A stretch of DNA of 64,000 bases. It comes from Ridgeia piscesae (lineage: Eukaryota > Annelida > Polychaeta > Sabellida > Siboglinidae). The notes beneath the pieces are model-generated. The model saw nothing but the letters and a program-made list of their open reading frames with translations, was not told where the DNA came from and made no database searches. Of the stretch, positions 31,374 through 45,000 are shown one piece after another (within the stretch, counting starts at the first letter, position 1; each line of letters begins with the position of its first letter). Made by a program: the position numbers and the translations under genes. The stretch is taken from positions 306,501-370,500 of the forward strand of contig JAODUO010000869.1 in the NCBI GenBank assembly GCA_025642075.2, written 5' to 3'.

Positions 31374-34300
31374 ACAGTAGGAAACACGTAAGGAGCTCTG
31401 TCGTCTCCTCAACAATTGCACGTGTAATTTGACGGGTTATTTGTGGTCCGTAGTGGCTCCGCCTGGTGGCAGTGTAGGTACCATGCAGTTGCGGAACATC
31501 GCAATTATCTCAGGTGTTACAATGATATCATTATTATTACTGATGGCGTTATAATGACTGTGTGTGTTTGCTTACAATGAGACTATCATAGGTTGTTCTT
31601 GTGACTGATAGGGTAGGGTTGTCTGAATTGGGCCGGGTGTCCGTTAGAGGTCCCCGCATCCCAGGGTGGGTAGTGATAAACCTCCTTAATTATAGAATGA
31701 ATTTTATATAGGGTCACCCTGTTATCGCACTCATTGTCGCTGTAATTCTACAGACTTTATGGCAAACTTGTAATAATTTTCTCCATGTTGGGGATGTTTT
31801 AATCATTTGTAGAGATTGACTTCAGTCATACATCTATGCTCTTGTTCAGTCTGTGCACGGATCTTGCAGGTGCTGGCAAAATGATTATATACTCTGTCAT
31901 GTCATTTAAAAGCAAGTTACCACGTGGTGCTTTTTTGAAACATGTCTAGCATTTTGCATAGTTAGGTGTTTAAACACTAACCCAAGTAGGTAAGAGTACT
32001 CAATTTGTTCCTGTTAGCATTTAGGTCTACTAATACTGTTGTAACACCCCACCCCACCCCACCCTCTAATGTTATGTCTTGTGGAGTATCATTTAGTGCC
32101 CCTATCATGGGTATATGTTGGGGCGTCATTGTGGTTTACCCCATTGTGTTGCTTGAATGATCTCCCAGGTTTTCTGCAGACATGTTATATCTCAATTGTG
32201 ATGTCTGTAGAGAGGAAACTAGTTTGCAGTGCATCAGATCAAATTATGGATTGATGTTCGATGTTACGTTTTTGATATTGTGATAAGATACCTCAATTTG
32301 TTGATTTTTTACCAAATATTCTGCAGCTTTTCAGGCACAGCTTAGTGTAATGGTGAACACAAAAACACAAATTACTACATGCTATAAAATATGCTGCAAA
32401 ACTACTGCCAGGTTTTCACAGGGATATTTTCTGATTATAAAATACCTCAACACTGTTGATAATATGAGTTAACGAAGGCAGTAGGTCTCTGCAGTGTTTA
32501 TTTACCTCATTAATCCTAGTCTTATCAGGACATTGGTCCAACTGTTCATGAATTACGACTCGACTTCAATTCAGGGAATTGCCATCTGGCATTGGCGATT
32601 CTTCATAGTATTATTGAAACCACGAGTTGATGGTTCAGTTTTATTCACGTTTTTACAATATAACGTCTGTGTGTAGTGTTTTATAAAGTTGTGAACGAGT
32701 AAATTGTCAGATTGGAAAATCACAATAATTATGTGAATCGTGGATATGCTTGCACAGTTCCAACAAGCAGCCAAGCTAATCACATCCTGTCAAGGCTTTC
32801 GATTGGTCAACTGTCTCAGGGCCTCGGTTCCTTGTCAAGTTGATTCACAATTTCACACAGCCACCCAGTGTTTTTAACATATTTTATATATTTTTGAGAT
32901 ATTTTATATATCAGTGTTGGTGTAAGTTGCTGTGTTGGTGGATATTTTAGCTAGACCTACCTACAAAGCATTTTATTTCATGCTGGGAGACGTAGAAAAC
33001 CCGTTCTTACTTATAGAACTATAGAAAGAATTAGACCATTTATTTACAACCACAAAAGTAAATAGTCTATCACACTGCAGGCTGTATGTGAGATCAGTCG
33101 AGACAAAGCAATGTGGAAACTAGTTTGTCTCCAGAGAACAGGCCAGTTTCAAGTTTTGTGGTTGTGCAGCTAAACTCTGTTTAAGCATTACAGCTTGGTG
33201 ATGATATGGATGTACTGGTGAATATAGTTGTATACACAGAGAAAATATTCAGATCTTTGTGCGGAGGATTATATAGATGTTTGTGCAGAAAATTTAGATG
33301 TTTGTGCAGAATGCGAGGAATATCCGTCGAAGATACAGATGGCGGTCCATTGGAAACACAGAAAACTGGCCTTTGAACTAACAAATATCTCTTTTGGAAC
33401 TACATATATCCCTTCATTGAAGACACAAATATGTGCAGTGGGTTTACAGGCGGTGCAAGCACTATCATATCTACCATGAATCATACTGCTGGGTTGGTGA
33501 GTACACCCTGGGTGATATTAGTACAGATACATTGATTGCAAGCAAGAAATGCAAAGACAGTGCATTATGTTGTGTGGCCTCTGTTCCTAGTTTGACCTCA
33601 TCCATACCTGCAGCTATTTCTCAACCATACCTACCTCTGAGTGAAGAAGACGATGCGGGTCTGTGCCGTAGCTACCTCAGGGATGTTCACGCCGGCTAGA
33701 TGCTCAATGCCGGCCATGTGGTCCGTGTACTTTTATTAGGCCTAGTGCTTTGGTTAATATTTTCTCTGCAGCCCTTTACATCTTTGCACCAAAATATTGT
33801 GGTGAATTTTTTGAAATAGTTGCTTGTGTCGTTGTAAATCAAATGTCTGTCAAAACGTTTTTCACAGATTATGAAATAGATCTAGCCTGTTCAATGGTGT
33901 GACATATCTTGGTTTGTTCTTGGACCTGTTGCTGGCGTCAACAATTGGTCGTGGTGTTGTAGTACATGCTAAGATGGACCAGTTCCAACTGAATCATGAC
34001 ACCTCTAGCCCACTGGTGGTCTAATAGCAGGAGCATTGATAGGAGGGTGATGTAAATAGTGTGTTGGTGTATACATTTGTTGAATTAATTAAATGTTGTT
34101 TGTGATTGTGGTATTGGACTGTAACCGCAGACTGCAAACTGCATGTTCGAAGGGTAATGTATGTATGTAGCTGCTGCATGAAATGGAAAACAGTATCATT
34201 TCCATTTGATAACTTGTATCATAAAGTGTGTAGCAGAGAACAGTTAATAGTCACCAAATGTTGATGATTAAACCTGGCAAGAAATACTGTCGACATGTCC

Positions 34301-36450
34301 CAGAAGCTGCCACCATGTCACTGCAGTTTAGACCAACTTTAGACTACTGGGGCAGTCTGGGTAAATTTGTAGTTAAGACATGAAGATGAGGCAGTATTTG
34401 AAGAATTAATGTCACAAGAGCACAACACTACTGCTAGAGTTTCCTCTTCACTTAGATTTTATCATTCATTCATTTCTATGAAAACAAGCTACCCCGGGGT
34501 GTGTACCTGGTGTTGCCCAGGGTAAAAAGGCAGTCATGCATCAGACTCCCAAAACACATAATGTTTCCAGTACCCACATTAATTGTAAGTGGTCACTGGC
34601 TTATTTGCTAGGACAATGTTTTGCCAGAACTCACATGCGCTGAGGCCAACAGAAGTAACCAGCAATAGGAAGTGATAGGAAGTGGGCAAATGCAGGGTTG
34701 GCCAGACACCTGTATATACACAACTGACAGAGATACAAGTGCACAGGCAACGCATACTGTTTTATAACATAGATATTCTTAGTCATCCAGTAATCTTTTG
34801 ACACTTGAAATGTGAAAGAGGGCACCACTCCAGAAGTTATCCAATCAAAGCTCTTTCATAAATTTGAATAGAAATACATGCTAAATTTGGATATCAACAT
34901 TTGAACAATGGCAAAATCATTGGAGGAGGAAGCTTTAACAGAAGATAGAATGTTGTAGATTATGTTTTATGTAGGGTTATATTTCACTGAAGTACTGTTT
35001 GCTGTCCATATCATTTATCTAGATAATGGCCAAGTTGCTGCTTCATAATTGAAATACAAAGTTGTAACAATTATGATATTGTTTGTTGTACAAACTGGTA
35101 TAGCCGATTGATTAGCTGTAGCTAAAGAAGCTTGTTTCATGGTATAATATACGTGGCTAGTCAGCTGTGTATAGGTGGAGCTACTGTGTGTCTGCAGTTT
35201 GATAAGTTCTCAGTTGAGATGAGAAGTGATTATGAAATTTACTTGTTATGGAGCTGGAGAATGGCCCACCTTGGAAACAAATGTAGTGCTGTTTGAAGGA
35301 AGCACATCACGTGTTCTTCACACATCATAGGTGGCTTAGTTTCAAGAACCCATCAAATTGGCTGTATTCAGAGAAATTGCCCATATTTTTGCCTACAACC
35401 TATAATCTTCATTTCTGGAACTAGTTTACATTGTCACTAAATTGTCCCAATCCTGCCATGTCTGTTCCAGGCGTTGGTGATCATGGCCCTCCAGATCACT
35501 CGTTGTCCCAGTGGCTTTCTTTAATTACATGAAAAAAATTTTCCCTCTATCATGTTGGCAAATCAGTTTGATGTCTCATGTATCAAAACGGCTGCTAGAA
35601 AAATTATAATTAGTTAGTTTCTTTGATGTATTAATAATTTAGTTTAGGTCTGTGCCATATATGCCAAGTTTAACCATGATCCATGTATTACTGGTACTTC
35701 ATGAAGGGTAAATTATTGTGTGGAATCATGTTTTTATATCTAGTACTAGTGTTAGTCAATGTTGGGACATTTATTTTTGTTGCAAGCACATAATGTTCTG
35801 ACGTGACACGTTGTTTGGATTACTACAATACGAGATGCATTGGCAAGTACCTCTACTAACGTTCTGTGTTGTTCCCATGTGTTGTTTCAAAATTTCAGCA
35901 TGCTATATTTATAATAACTAATGCAATTAATTGTAGGTAAACATGTCATTCCTGTGGTAACGGAAGAGACTGAAGACAATACACCACTTACTGTAGACTA
36001 GTCTGTCGTACACCAACTCAAACTGAGCTGCAGTAGCCAACTGCAATGCTTTCTGGTCACATCTGCAAACCAGGCTCCTTTTTGGAGCATTTTATAACAT
36101 GGTGTGATTTTGATCGAGGGTGCTTTTACATGGAATTACTGCTTCTAAAAGTTTGCCTTGCATATATGCTCTGCAACACCGCACTCTAGTGTGACAGCAT
36201 TGTGGAGCATTGTTTTTGATGAGGACATTCAGGAATTTCCAGGTGCACCAGCGGTGCTTACTATTGTTGTCACCATTGTTTTTGTAACAATAGAGTTAGT
36301 GTGTAATTATTGTTAGTCTGTCGGGTAGTAATTTTTTATCCCCTCACAACTCCTGACTTGAAATTGGATTATTCCAAGAATAAATGAGCAGGTACACTGT
36401 GGTCTGTACAAACTGATCAATATATTGAATAAAGTCATTATATCATTGAT
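31374..36450 (+). other. E78 3' UTR and flank, no other gene recognised
   Basis: No domain-bearing frame is present on either strand. A short CACCC repeat lies at about 32046-32064. AATAAA at 36428-36433 (and a second in the preceding 60 bp) is followed by T/G-rich sequence, so a roughly 5-kb 3' UTR is possible. Transcript data would be required to place the true end. A tRNA-like patch near 34106-34156 (TGGTATTGGACTG, then TGTTCGAAGG) may be a decayed SINE head. Confidence 0.5.
36428..36433 (+). terminator. Candidate E78 poly(A) signal AATAAA
   Basis: A canonical hexamer followed within 30 nt by a TGTTGTTGT-type GU-rich downstream element. It is the best plus-strand candidate before the convergent NAP1L gene. 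Confidence 0.4.
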
Positions 36451-36696
36451 TGTTGTTGTCGTGGTTTTGGTTACAAAGTGAAGAAATAATTTCTACAGCA
36501 TTGCAACAACCACTCAAGGGTAAGGTTTATGCAAGGAAGTTTAATGAACCATTTTTTTTACTGTAACCTTGGGATATTTAACATACTTTTTATTACTAAA
36601 ATAGCTAAATTATCACATTTCTAAGCATGTAGGCACTACAGATGTGTTATTATTAAGACAAACAACATTGATGCCAATATTAAATGAAATAACAAA

Positions 36697-36702
36697 TTTA
36701 TT
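36697..36702 (-). terminator. Candidate NAP1L distal poly(A) signal
   Basis: AATAAA on the minus strand. A nearer alternative lies at 38616-38621. If the distal one is used, the NAP1L 3' UTR is about 2.3 kb and ends close to the E78 end. Confidence 0.3.
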
Positions 36703-39015
36703 TTCACTGCAGTTACTCCAAAACATTTCTCAGATGGTCGACTGGCAATAACAAAGTGGTCGAACTAGAGAATAAGAGCTCCTTGCCAATGAGATTTACA
36801 GCCGACCAAGACATACGACTATTGACACTTGGCGTTCATAATACTTGGCTGAACAATGTCTGAATACCAACAAACTGTACAAATGACAATGAATTCACAG
36901 AACACATGCACAAGTATACAATATCTTAAAAACAGCTCACAGCCAGTCTATATGTCAGTGTCTATAACTGCACCTCACGACAAGGCAATCTTCCTTGCAA
37001 GTACTGTCTAAATTAAATAATGTGCACTTTGTTTTGTAGGACTTGTAGTATAGTGAGATAAGATGAACCACATCAACCAGTGAGGTCTAGTCAGTCGCAA
37101 CTAATCTAGCATTACATCGAGAGCAAGTTGTAACTAACCAGAAATACATTTACAGATATGTCACCAGGGTTAATCCATTTCTCCTCTCTATGTTCCTATA
37201 TATAAATAAATAGTAATGGTATAGGATACAATAGCACAGGACAACTCAGAGTTTGACATCTGTAGTATGGGGCCTTAATCTGAAAGTCACCAGGGACAGG
37301 GCAGCTTTTTGACATCTATATGAACATACTACAAATCAAGCTTAGTACACGCACAGGAGGTTATGTTACGTTGTGAATTAAGGTAAACATTTGGTGCTTT
37401 TGACAGAAAAACAGCGGCACAGTGAATTCCCACCTCTTGGTGCATGTTCCCCTTTATTAGCTAGAAACAGGCACAGCTTACAGCAGAATCGATCTGTCAC
37501 CGAGAAGGCAAGAATTTTATTACTTCACAACCATGATGGCAAACAATTAATATGTAAAACATAACATCAACTCAGAAATGTCCCTCGAATGTGGGCATCG
37601 AACCTGAGACTGGCAACCCAGTTTTCAGCTGATATCTGAAAGGCAGTGGAGGATGTACATACGCATCACAAAATGTTTAGAAGGAACACTTTTGCGACCA
37701 TGGTCAGTGTCACAAGAGCGCGACAGGCCACCTGCTGATTGGACCAGAGCATCACGATGGATCGCGACAACGACACAGCAGGCTGGACGATGCCAACGGG
37801 CACTTCGATGTCAGTTTTGGCGCGGCGCAGTGCAACAATAATGGCAACGCGACTGCATGCATGCCCGCCGTCTCACACAACAATGACGGGACTTACTGTT
37901 GCTTACATTCACCAGGATTTCCCTGTCCCTGAAATGAGAGCAGAAAGAAACCGGGCATCAGTGGGTGTGGCCGACTCAGTCACGGCGTGCTCAAACCTAA
38001 CTAGTAACTGTGAAATCCAAGTCTAACTACAAGCACTTGGCTAGGAAACATGCAGATGCCACGCAATGTGCAAGAAATGAGAGAGAAATCCGTGTAGCAC
38101 CAGAACACCAGAAAGGTTAGTGATTAATACTGGCTGGCGTATTGAGGAGTCGGGAGTGGATGTTAGTGATTGAAATTAGAACATGCCTAAAAGTACACCC
38201 GTGCGACATGCGAATCTGTGCTGGCTGTGCCTGTTTCCAGATATAACTTCACCAACACCATATCGAACATGAGATCTCTCGCAAACAACAAGACACTGAT
38301 TTCAGCAATACATAGCAGTATGGTAAAGAAAACAAACGTCCCTTCACAAAATAAAGTAATCAATCCCATTCAAGAATCCAAAAATGTCCAATAATTTCTG
38401 TCCGTTGGGATTCCTGAGACTCTGACTATTGCTTGTGAACAACCAAATGTGGAAGAGTCGCATAACTGTGTTATGGCCATAGATTAATCAGTATTCCAGA
38501 CAAACATTAGTAGTGAAGTGTGTTTGTGAGGTGCAATAGTGCGGTTACAGTGCAGTAACTACCTGTGTGAGAAGATAGAAACATCAGCTCCAGCTACTAG
38601 GCACATTCATACAATTTTATTTCTGTGTTGACACCATTTTGTCATTGTGAAGACAACTGTTAACACCTGGATGACTTGAGAAAACCATTGCAGATAACAC
38701 ATTTAAGGCACACTGGATATATGCGAATGTACTATCTACTGTGCAGGTAAATTCACTTCTAGTTATACGAATCATTTTTAAAACAAGCGAAAAATAAAAA
38801 ATCACCAAATTGATTATAAGAAGGCCTGCTTCACGTTGACAAATTTTAACCTCAGAACGACTGAATTACAAATATGAATTACTACATATACGTGTCTAAG
38901 ACAGACAGCAAGGCATGGCCAATAAATATATAACATAACAACAAAGAACAGACAAATTGTGTTGTAACAACAAAACAGCGACAGTTGCATGTGTAGTGAT
39001 TTGGTGGTCTGTCAT
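36703..39015 (-). other. NAP1L 3' flank / probable 3' UTR
   Basis: No gene recognised. A segment at 37640-38000 is more GC-rich than its surroundings and carries a 95-codon plus-strand frame with no recognisable domain. A minus-strand Pol III B-box match GGTTCGATGCC lies at 37594-37604 and may mark a tRNA-derived SINE remnant. Confidence 0.45.
38616..38621 (-). terminator. Candidate NAP1L proximal poly(A) signal
   Basis: A minus-strand AATAAA about 400 nt after the NAP1L stop codon, giving a short 3' UTR alternative. Confidence 0.35.
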
Positions 39016-39090
39016 CTAGCATACCTGATGGGCGGGGGCAAAGTCTGGGTCATTCTCATCATCATCATCATCACCTTCATCATCATCACC
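39016..39090 (-). CDS. NAP1L: NAP1L coding exon 15 (acidic tail, stop)
   Basis: The exon encodes residues 396-419, an Asp-rich run followed by ENDPDFAPAHQVC and TAG. The acceptor is TTGTTGCAG|GGT. The GTATGC immediately after the HQ codons is a good donor, so the final two residues may be intronic read-through if another terminal exon exists downstream. Confidence 0.85.
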   Translation of the reverse strand, partial: GDDDEGDDDDDENDPDFAPAHQVC

Positions 39091-42000
39091 CTGCAACAAC
39101 AGCAAAGGTCAAAAGTATATGATGTGATAATTTGGCAAAATCAAGACTAACAGGTTCTGAGAAGCTTAGTGTCATATGAGTTGACAGAACTACGTAATGA
39201 AACCACAAAATGTATAGCTAAAACCCTAGTCTACTTTCAATACGGTGAACATTTGGAACATTAATTATTTACAGATATGATTAAGTAGACGACTTCCTGA
39301 AAGTGTGATTCTACACCATCTATAATACTTATGTGGCAGAAATTAAATAAACACTTTCATGTCTCAAGCTATAATAATACAATTTATTTGTATAGCACCG
39401 GATGTATGTATGCATGCATGCATAAATATATATTCTAAATGTAGATCTTATATATGAAATTGTAAAATATAATAAGACATTCGTTACATTTCATATTATT
39501 CCCCAGTGTGCTAACAATAAAAGTTTACGATTAAACAAAACATATAGCAAAAAGGTCATACAAATTATTATTTTAAAATGCTAATAATGATGATAACTGC
39601 ACGATATAAAGTGCATAACATGTGGGTAAATGCATCTGATTAAAGTCCACATGATTACATCACAGAATTGGCATCTCATTAGAAGTGTTCTGAACTGTGG
39701 CTTGTCTGCCATTCCCGACACTGTCCAGCAGTCCATTCCACAGATTGGCTGCTGCAATGGCAATCACCGTAAGTGATCGTCTGTGAAGCAGATGCTGTCA
39801 ATAGCAGCAAAGATGCAGATCTCAGCTGCCAATTTGGTTGACGTTGTGTCAGTAGTGCCACGAGATAATACGGTGCTTGGTCATGCATCACCGAGGAAAC
39901 AAACACAAGCACCATGTACGTCAAGTGCACACAAACCAGTAACAGGTGCAAATGCTGCAGCACTGGACTGATCTGGTCGTATTTTCTCATATGACAGACA
40001 AGCCGTCTCTGCAGTTTTGCATTCATTGCAAACGGTTGTCTGCGGAAGGCCGTATAGCAGTGAATTTGCATAGTCGAGTGCACCAGGGTTTTGCATGCAT
40101 CATCAGTGATGCTTGACCAAATTTGTCCAGTGTTGCATATCTGGTGGTAGGAAGACTTTGCAATCTGTGCAACCTGCGCTTGCATATACTGTCGAATATG
40201 ACTTCTAGGTTCCGTACAGATGGCTACATGTCCACCAATTGTCACGGAAATATCAGTGGGACATCATTTCATTGTATTGATATTAGGAAGATGATTGCCT
40301 CTGACTTCTCTGTGTTCAACTGAAGTTTTTTCCATACCAGTCTGTCACGTCCGCTACACATCGTTTCATCTTTGTTGTTGCTTCTGTGATTGGTTGATTA
40401 TGCTTCACTGTCCTATAAATGTGTGTCATCCACATAACAATGGTACTGCAGGCCATGTCATGCAACGATGTCACCGATGGGACTCGTGTATATGAAGTAC
40501 AGAATTGGCCCAAGTACAGATCCTTGTGGCATACCACATTTCACGACACATGCAACTGATGTTACGCTGTCCACAGCAACTCTCTGGAAACGTCCAGTGA
40601 CATACGATTGAAACCATGAAAGTGCTGTGTCTGTAATGCCGACTGAGTGTCGTTCTTTACTTGCAGTAGTGTCGTCTCCATCAAGTGGCCTTGGCTGATT
40701 AGAATGGAATATGTAGAGTGTTCATGTCACGATGAAGGTCTGTCTGTTGCTTTCATGTGAAAGTGCTCAAATAAAATGCTGGCACATTTCAAAATTAATC
40801 ATTCATAAAGCACCAATGAAATGTAAGGCATGTCCAAGAAAACAAAGCTGTAAAACTTTGTTATTTATTTAAAATAGGGACACAGCAAAAGAAACTATGA
40901 ATGGCATTAAGGGGAAAGCGAGGGCAGTGTGTGTAAGCTACTCACCTCTTCCTCTTCTCCTTCTTCATCATCATACTGCCAACACAAGGGTTTATAGTTA
41001 CATATGTCAAACATAAGAGTACATGGTCACAGAGTTGCTTACCACATACATAGTATACCAGACTGTATTACAATATACTGATTTATGAAAGGTAGACAAC
41101 TACATGAGACATGGTTATTTAATGTTATACTCTCCAGGCGGTGGAGTGTTCACACAGCTGTTAGGTACCAGTTTAAAGGTAGTATGTAAAGCACACACCA
41201 AAATGAATATAATATACAATCGCACCTCGCTGTAACAAGTTATACCACCCAAAATGCCACAACAGCAACCGAAGACAATGTGCTGGTTGCGCAGTCTATG
41301 CGTAATTGACATTAACAATCAACGTAAATGCGTATTACGTTAAAATAATATACACTGTCGAATGTTGAACTGAGTAAAACTGGCGAATGGTGTACAGTTT
41401 TGAAATAAATTCAGAGCCAACGCGCCTCGTCTGGAGATGCGAACTGAGGCGGAGCAATAACACAGTACTGCTGTCACGGTCTAAAATAACCTTGAACTCA
41501 GTAGCCGAAACGCACAAATTAATTGACACGTTGCCGAAGTCGGTCAAATATTAATATCTATACTAGTTGCGCTCAGTATTGGCTTGATTTCATCTCTCAA
41601 TCAATCCCAAAATATAAATTTAGATCGCACATTTACAGTGCCGATTTAAAATGCAATTCACTGTGGTTCAAGGCTACTGCGTTTCATACGCAGTTGACGA
41701 ACTCGTATATTTGCGCACAAGTAAATGTTTTTTCGTAGACGTAGTGAAGAAAACATAACATGTTATAACTGTTAGCCTGCCATTTCAGTATCATAATTAT
41801 TTTTCATCACTGCCCAATTCGTAAGCAATTTAATTGCCATTTACAAGCCGGCGAAGGCACCCGTTCGCGGAAGCCACAGCGAACTGGCAGGAGAAAACCG
41901 TGATTGATATCGGCGCAAACAAATAGTGCTTTGCACCAAATTTACTGTGCCTAAAGTGTGCTATCAAAGGAATTGGTCACGTTTTAAACAAACACTTAAG

Positions 42001-45000
42001 AAATCACCACACAAACCAAGCGCTAGTTACACAATAGATCGGTTTGAAAAAACGATCAGATTGGTGTCGCGAAGCCAACGGCAGAGCAGAAGCCCGGGGA
42101 CAACAAACCACGAACTCAGCAATGCAGTTGTACCTTTCTGTAAAATTTCTTAATATCGTTAAATTGTTTCTAGATACACCTGTACAAGACAAACATGAGG
42201 ACTTCATAAAAATAAGTGACAGTTAATTACAGCATTATTGTTAGCTGTAGCACCCATTTCAGAAATTCGGGGTCCACGACTACAGTGTTTGAGCTAGGAC
42301 ACAACTGTTTTGCAGTTTTTAAATAAAATATCACATATTTTGGCAGGGTGGATGACGCCAATGTCGCACGATTATGTTAAATATCACACTCCTAGATCAG
42401 TGGAGTGACACCTGCAATTTTGTGTTTTATTTAGTTGTTTGTCATCTAACTGTAACATGACCACAAAACATTTAATTTAAGCCTTCAAACTTCATCCCGT
42501 GCTATTTAGGATTTACGTCTAACATCAATCGACAAATTGTCCAATCACTGAATTAGCCATGAATTAGCCACACACCATATACAATGGCGCCATCAGATGG
42601 ATTATCAGTACACTACGGTAGGCCACGACAACTGCGCGACATATAGGCAGCAAAGGTCACAATCAGCAATCTGACCAGTTTTTGACACAATAAGCGGCGA
42701 TAAAATAATGACAAAGGTGGCTTGTTGGTCAGGCAGTTGCACAAGGGTATGCAAGCTCAAGAGTCTAGAAGACAACACAATAGTGAGGCAAGTTATGGCA
42801 TGCCATTTATAAGGAAAACATGACATTACATAAAAATCACAGACTAGCAGTTAGGTTGAAAAAATACTATAGTCTAAATATACATAAATATATGAATATA
42901 CATAAATATATATATGCATGTGTGAGTGACACTGAGCATGTTGAGTCCTTTCTATTTACATTATACATGTCTGTCCCCGTCTCAAATTGTATCTCACTTT
43001 CTCAAAAGGGTGGGATGTCCCCTAAATTTCAAATCCTAGTTCAAACACTGTATATAAGTGAGGGTATCACATCCTCACAAGCCAGGGCTGCTAGCAAAGC
43101 AAACTACCCATGGCAAATCCCCTATGCAAAGTATGTAACTTAGCTGAGTCTAACTAGTTTATTGACTTCACTAGTCATCACTGCCTCAACTGTGAGAACA
43201 GTGCAAATACAACCCCAATTTTAAGTTGGTCGAACAATTTCTGGAAATTCCCATATAATAACGCGTGTACTCTATGGCGACCAGCAGCTGTCCATTCGTT
43301 GTTGCCGAACGTTGCAAAAGAATTTCCAGGTCCAGGACAATAAAGTTTTATTGTATTGTATTGGCATCTGCTCAACCACCTGAATGGTTTTGTGTTATTT
43401 GCGTCTACATAGCAAACATTGCATGTAAAACGAGCAGGGTGTCGCTGAAATCACCCAAAATTTGATCACATGACTGAAGGCCAACCAGACTCTTTATTAA
43501 TGATTTCATTGGCTTAGCTTAAGAGGAGTTTTGCAAAGAGATGTGCCATGGCATTCTTGCAAGTCATCGGACTGTGCTACAGTACCACTGGCAGATTGTG
43601 TCTGTAAACCGTGGAAGTGAGCAGAGTTCAATTATAAAATTATAGCAACTAATTTCGCCAGTCATTATTGCATCAGCCACAAGAACAGGGCAAACAAATA
43701 TCTACCCCAATTTGAAGATGGATACGTAACTGATGGGAATTCCAATATAATGACCCATTAACTTCCTACACATTGTACACGATCAATGCATTTGAAATCA
43801 CCCAAAATTATACAACACAATTATATTGTGTGCAATTTTACTGGCTGAGGTTAAGAGAAGTTTTGCAAAGGGATGTGCCAGGTGATTCTGATGTAATCAG
43901 CAGCAATGACCTCTTGCATGCGAGGATGGGGTACCATCATATCTTAAAGCCCTAATGATTCAACAGTTGTATATGACTGGGTACATACATCGTCATCAAG
44001 AGCCTCTCCTGTGAAGTAGAGTACGGCCCGTGGAACAATACGCTCACGAATGAAGTGTCCAATCTCAAAGTCAGCTGCCAGCAAAGCCTCCGTCTCTTCG
44101 TCCTAGGTGGAGTAAGTGTCATGTGAAGACTACCATGATATAACGTTTTCATGTTATAGTTGGCAGTTACTTTGTCATGTTGTAACTTGTAATCTTATAC
44201 ATCTGCAAAGTTGGGTTAACATATTAACTATGATTTGGACAGAAGTCTACAACAGCATTAATAAAGCCTTATCTACTGTTACGCTGATTCTGTAACATAA
44301 ATATCCACAATGTTTCAAGACTGAACCCACAAAACACTCGCATAATAAAATCCCAAAGTCTGCTGAAACACATTAAGTTGGCAGGAATCAGCTATTGCTT
44401 TCTTGTTTACCAAGTTAGATGCATTATTCAAAGTATACAATGTCTTTATTAAAAAGGCTGGATGGTAGTTTACATAGATGACTTTATCACGCCACAAAGA
44501 TGCATGATACAAGACAAATAAAGGAAAGCCTACTTACTGGTTCCTCTCCATCTGGAACTACAAAAGAAAAAGAAATAGCAAGCTTTACCGCGGGAAATCA
44601 CAACTATTACAATTGTACAAGCATTTGGTTTCAGTCATCTGTGATCATTGCCTGAAAAGGCATCCTTGTCATGTATCAAACAGTGAGGTAAAAAACATTG
44701 TGCATGCAAAAATTAAAGGGCAAAAAACCTCAACGAAAGTGGTCTAAATGTGGAAAACCCAGCTTCTATTTGCGCTTTGGAAAAATTATACGATAAAATG
44801 TCGACTGCTGGTTCAGCTGACGTAACAACTGACGTAACAAAGGAGAGAGAACCAGTTCATTAAGTGCCTTACATTGGTTTACAACGACATTGTGACAGCC
44901 ACACTGTTCGCCATACGGTTGTAGCAATGGTACCAGTTTCCAGCTAGGCCATTTCCCAAGGGTGTGGTGCCCTGCCCTCATTTAGAAGTGCCATGTGCCT

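Larger units (their letters stand above)
40976..43988 (-). other. NAP1L intron 13
   Basis: The part 40976-43164 is AT-rich with moderately CpG-containing patches near 41400 and 41860-42110, with no recognised element. From 43165 it holds a diverged tandem duplication and a LINE/SINE-like 3' tail. Confidence 0.7.

Noticed and set aside
33228..33479. 83-codon frame with repeated DVCAE segments
   Set aside because: A short internal duplication in the E78 3' region, with no family similarity recognised.
37653..38026. GC-richer segment with a 95-codon plus-strand frame as a possible extra gene
   Set aside because: No recognisable domain, no splice partners and poor start context. It was left as unassigned NAP1L 3' flank.
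39679..40245. 188-codon minus-strand frame as a host gene
   Set aside because: Its fragments match the C-terminal part of a non-LTR reverse transcriptase with frameshifts, so it was annotated as a LINE pseudogene.
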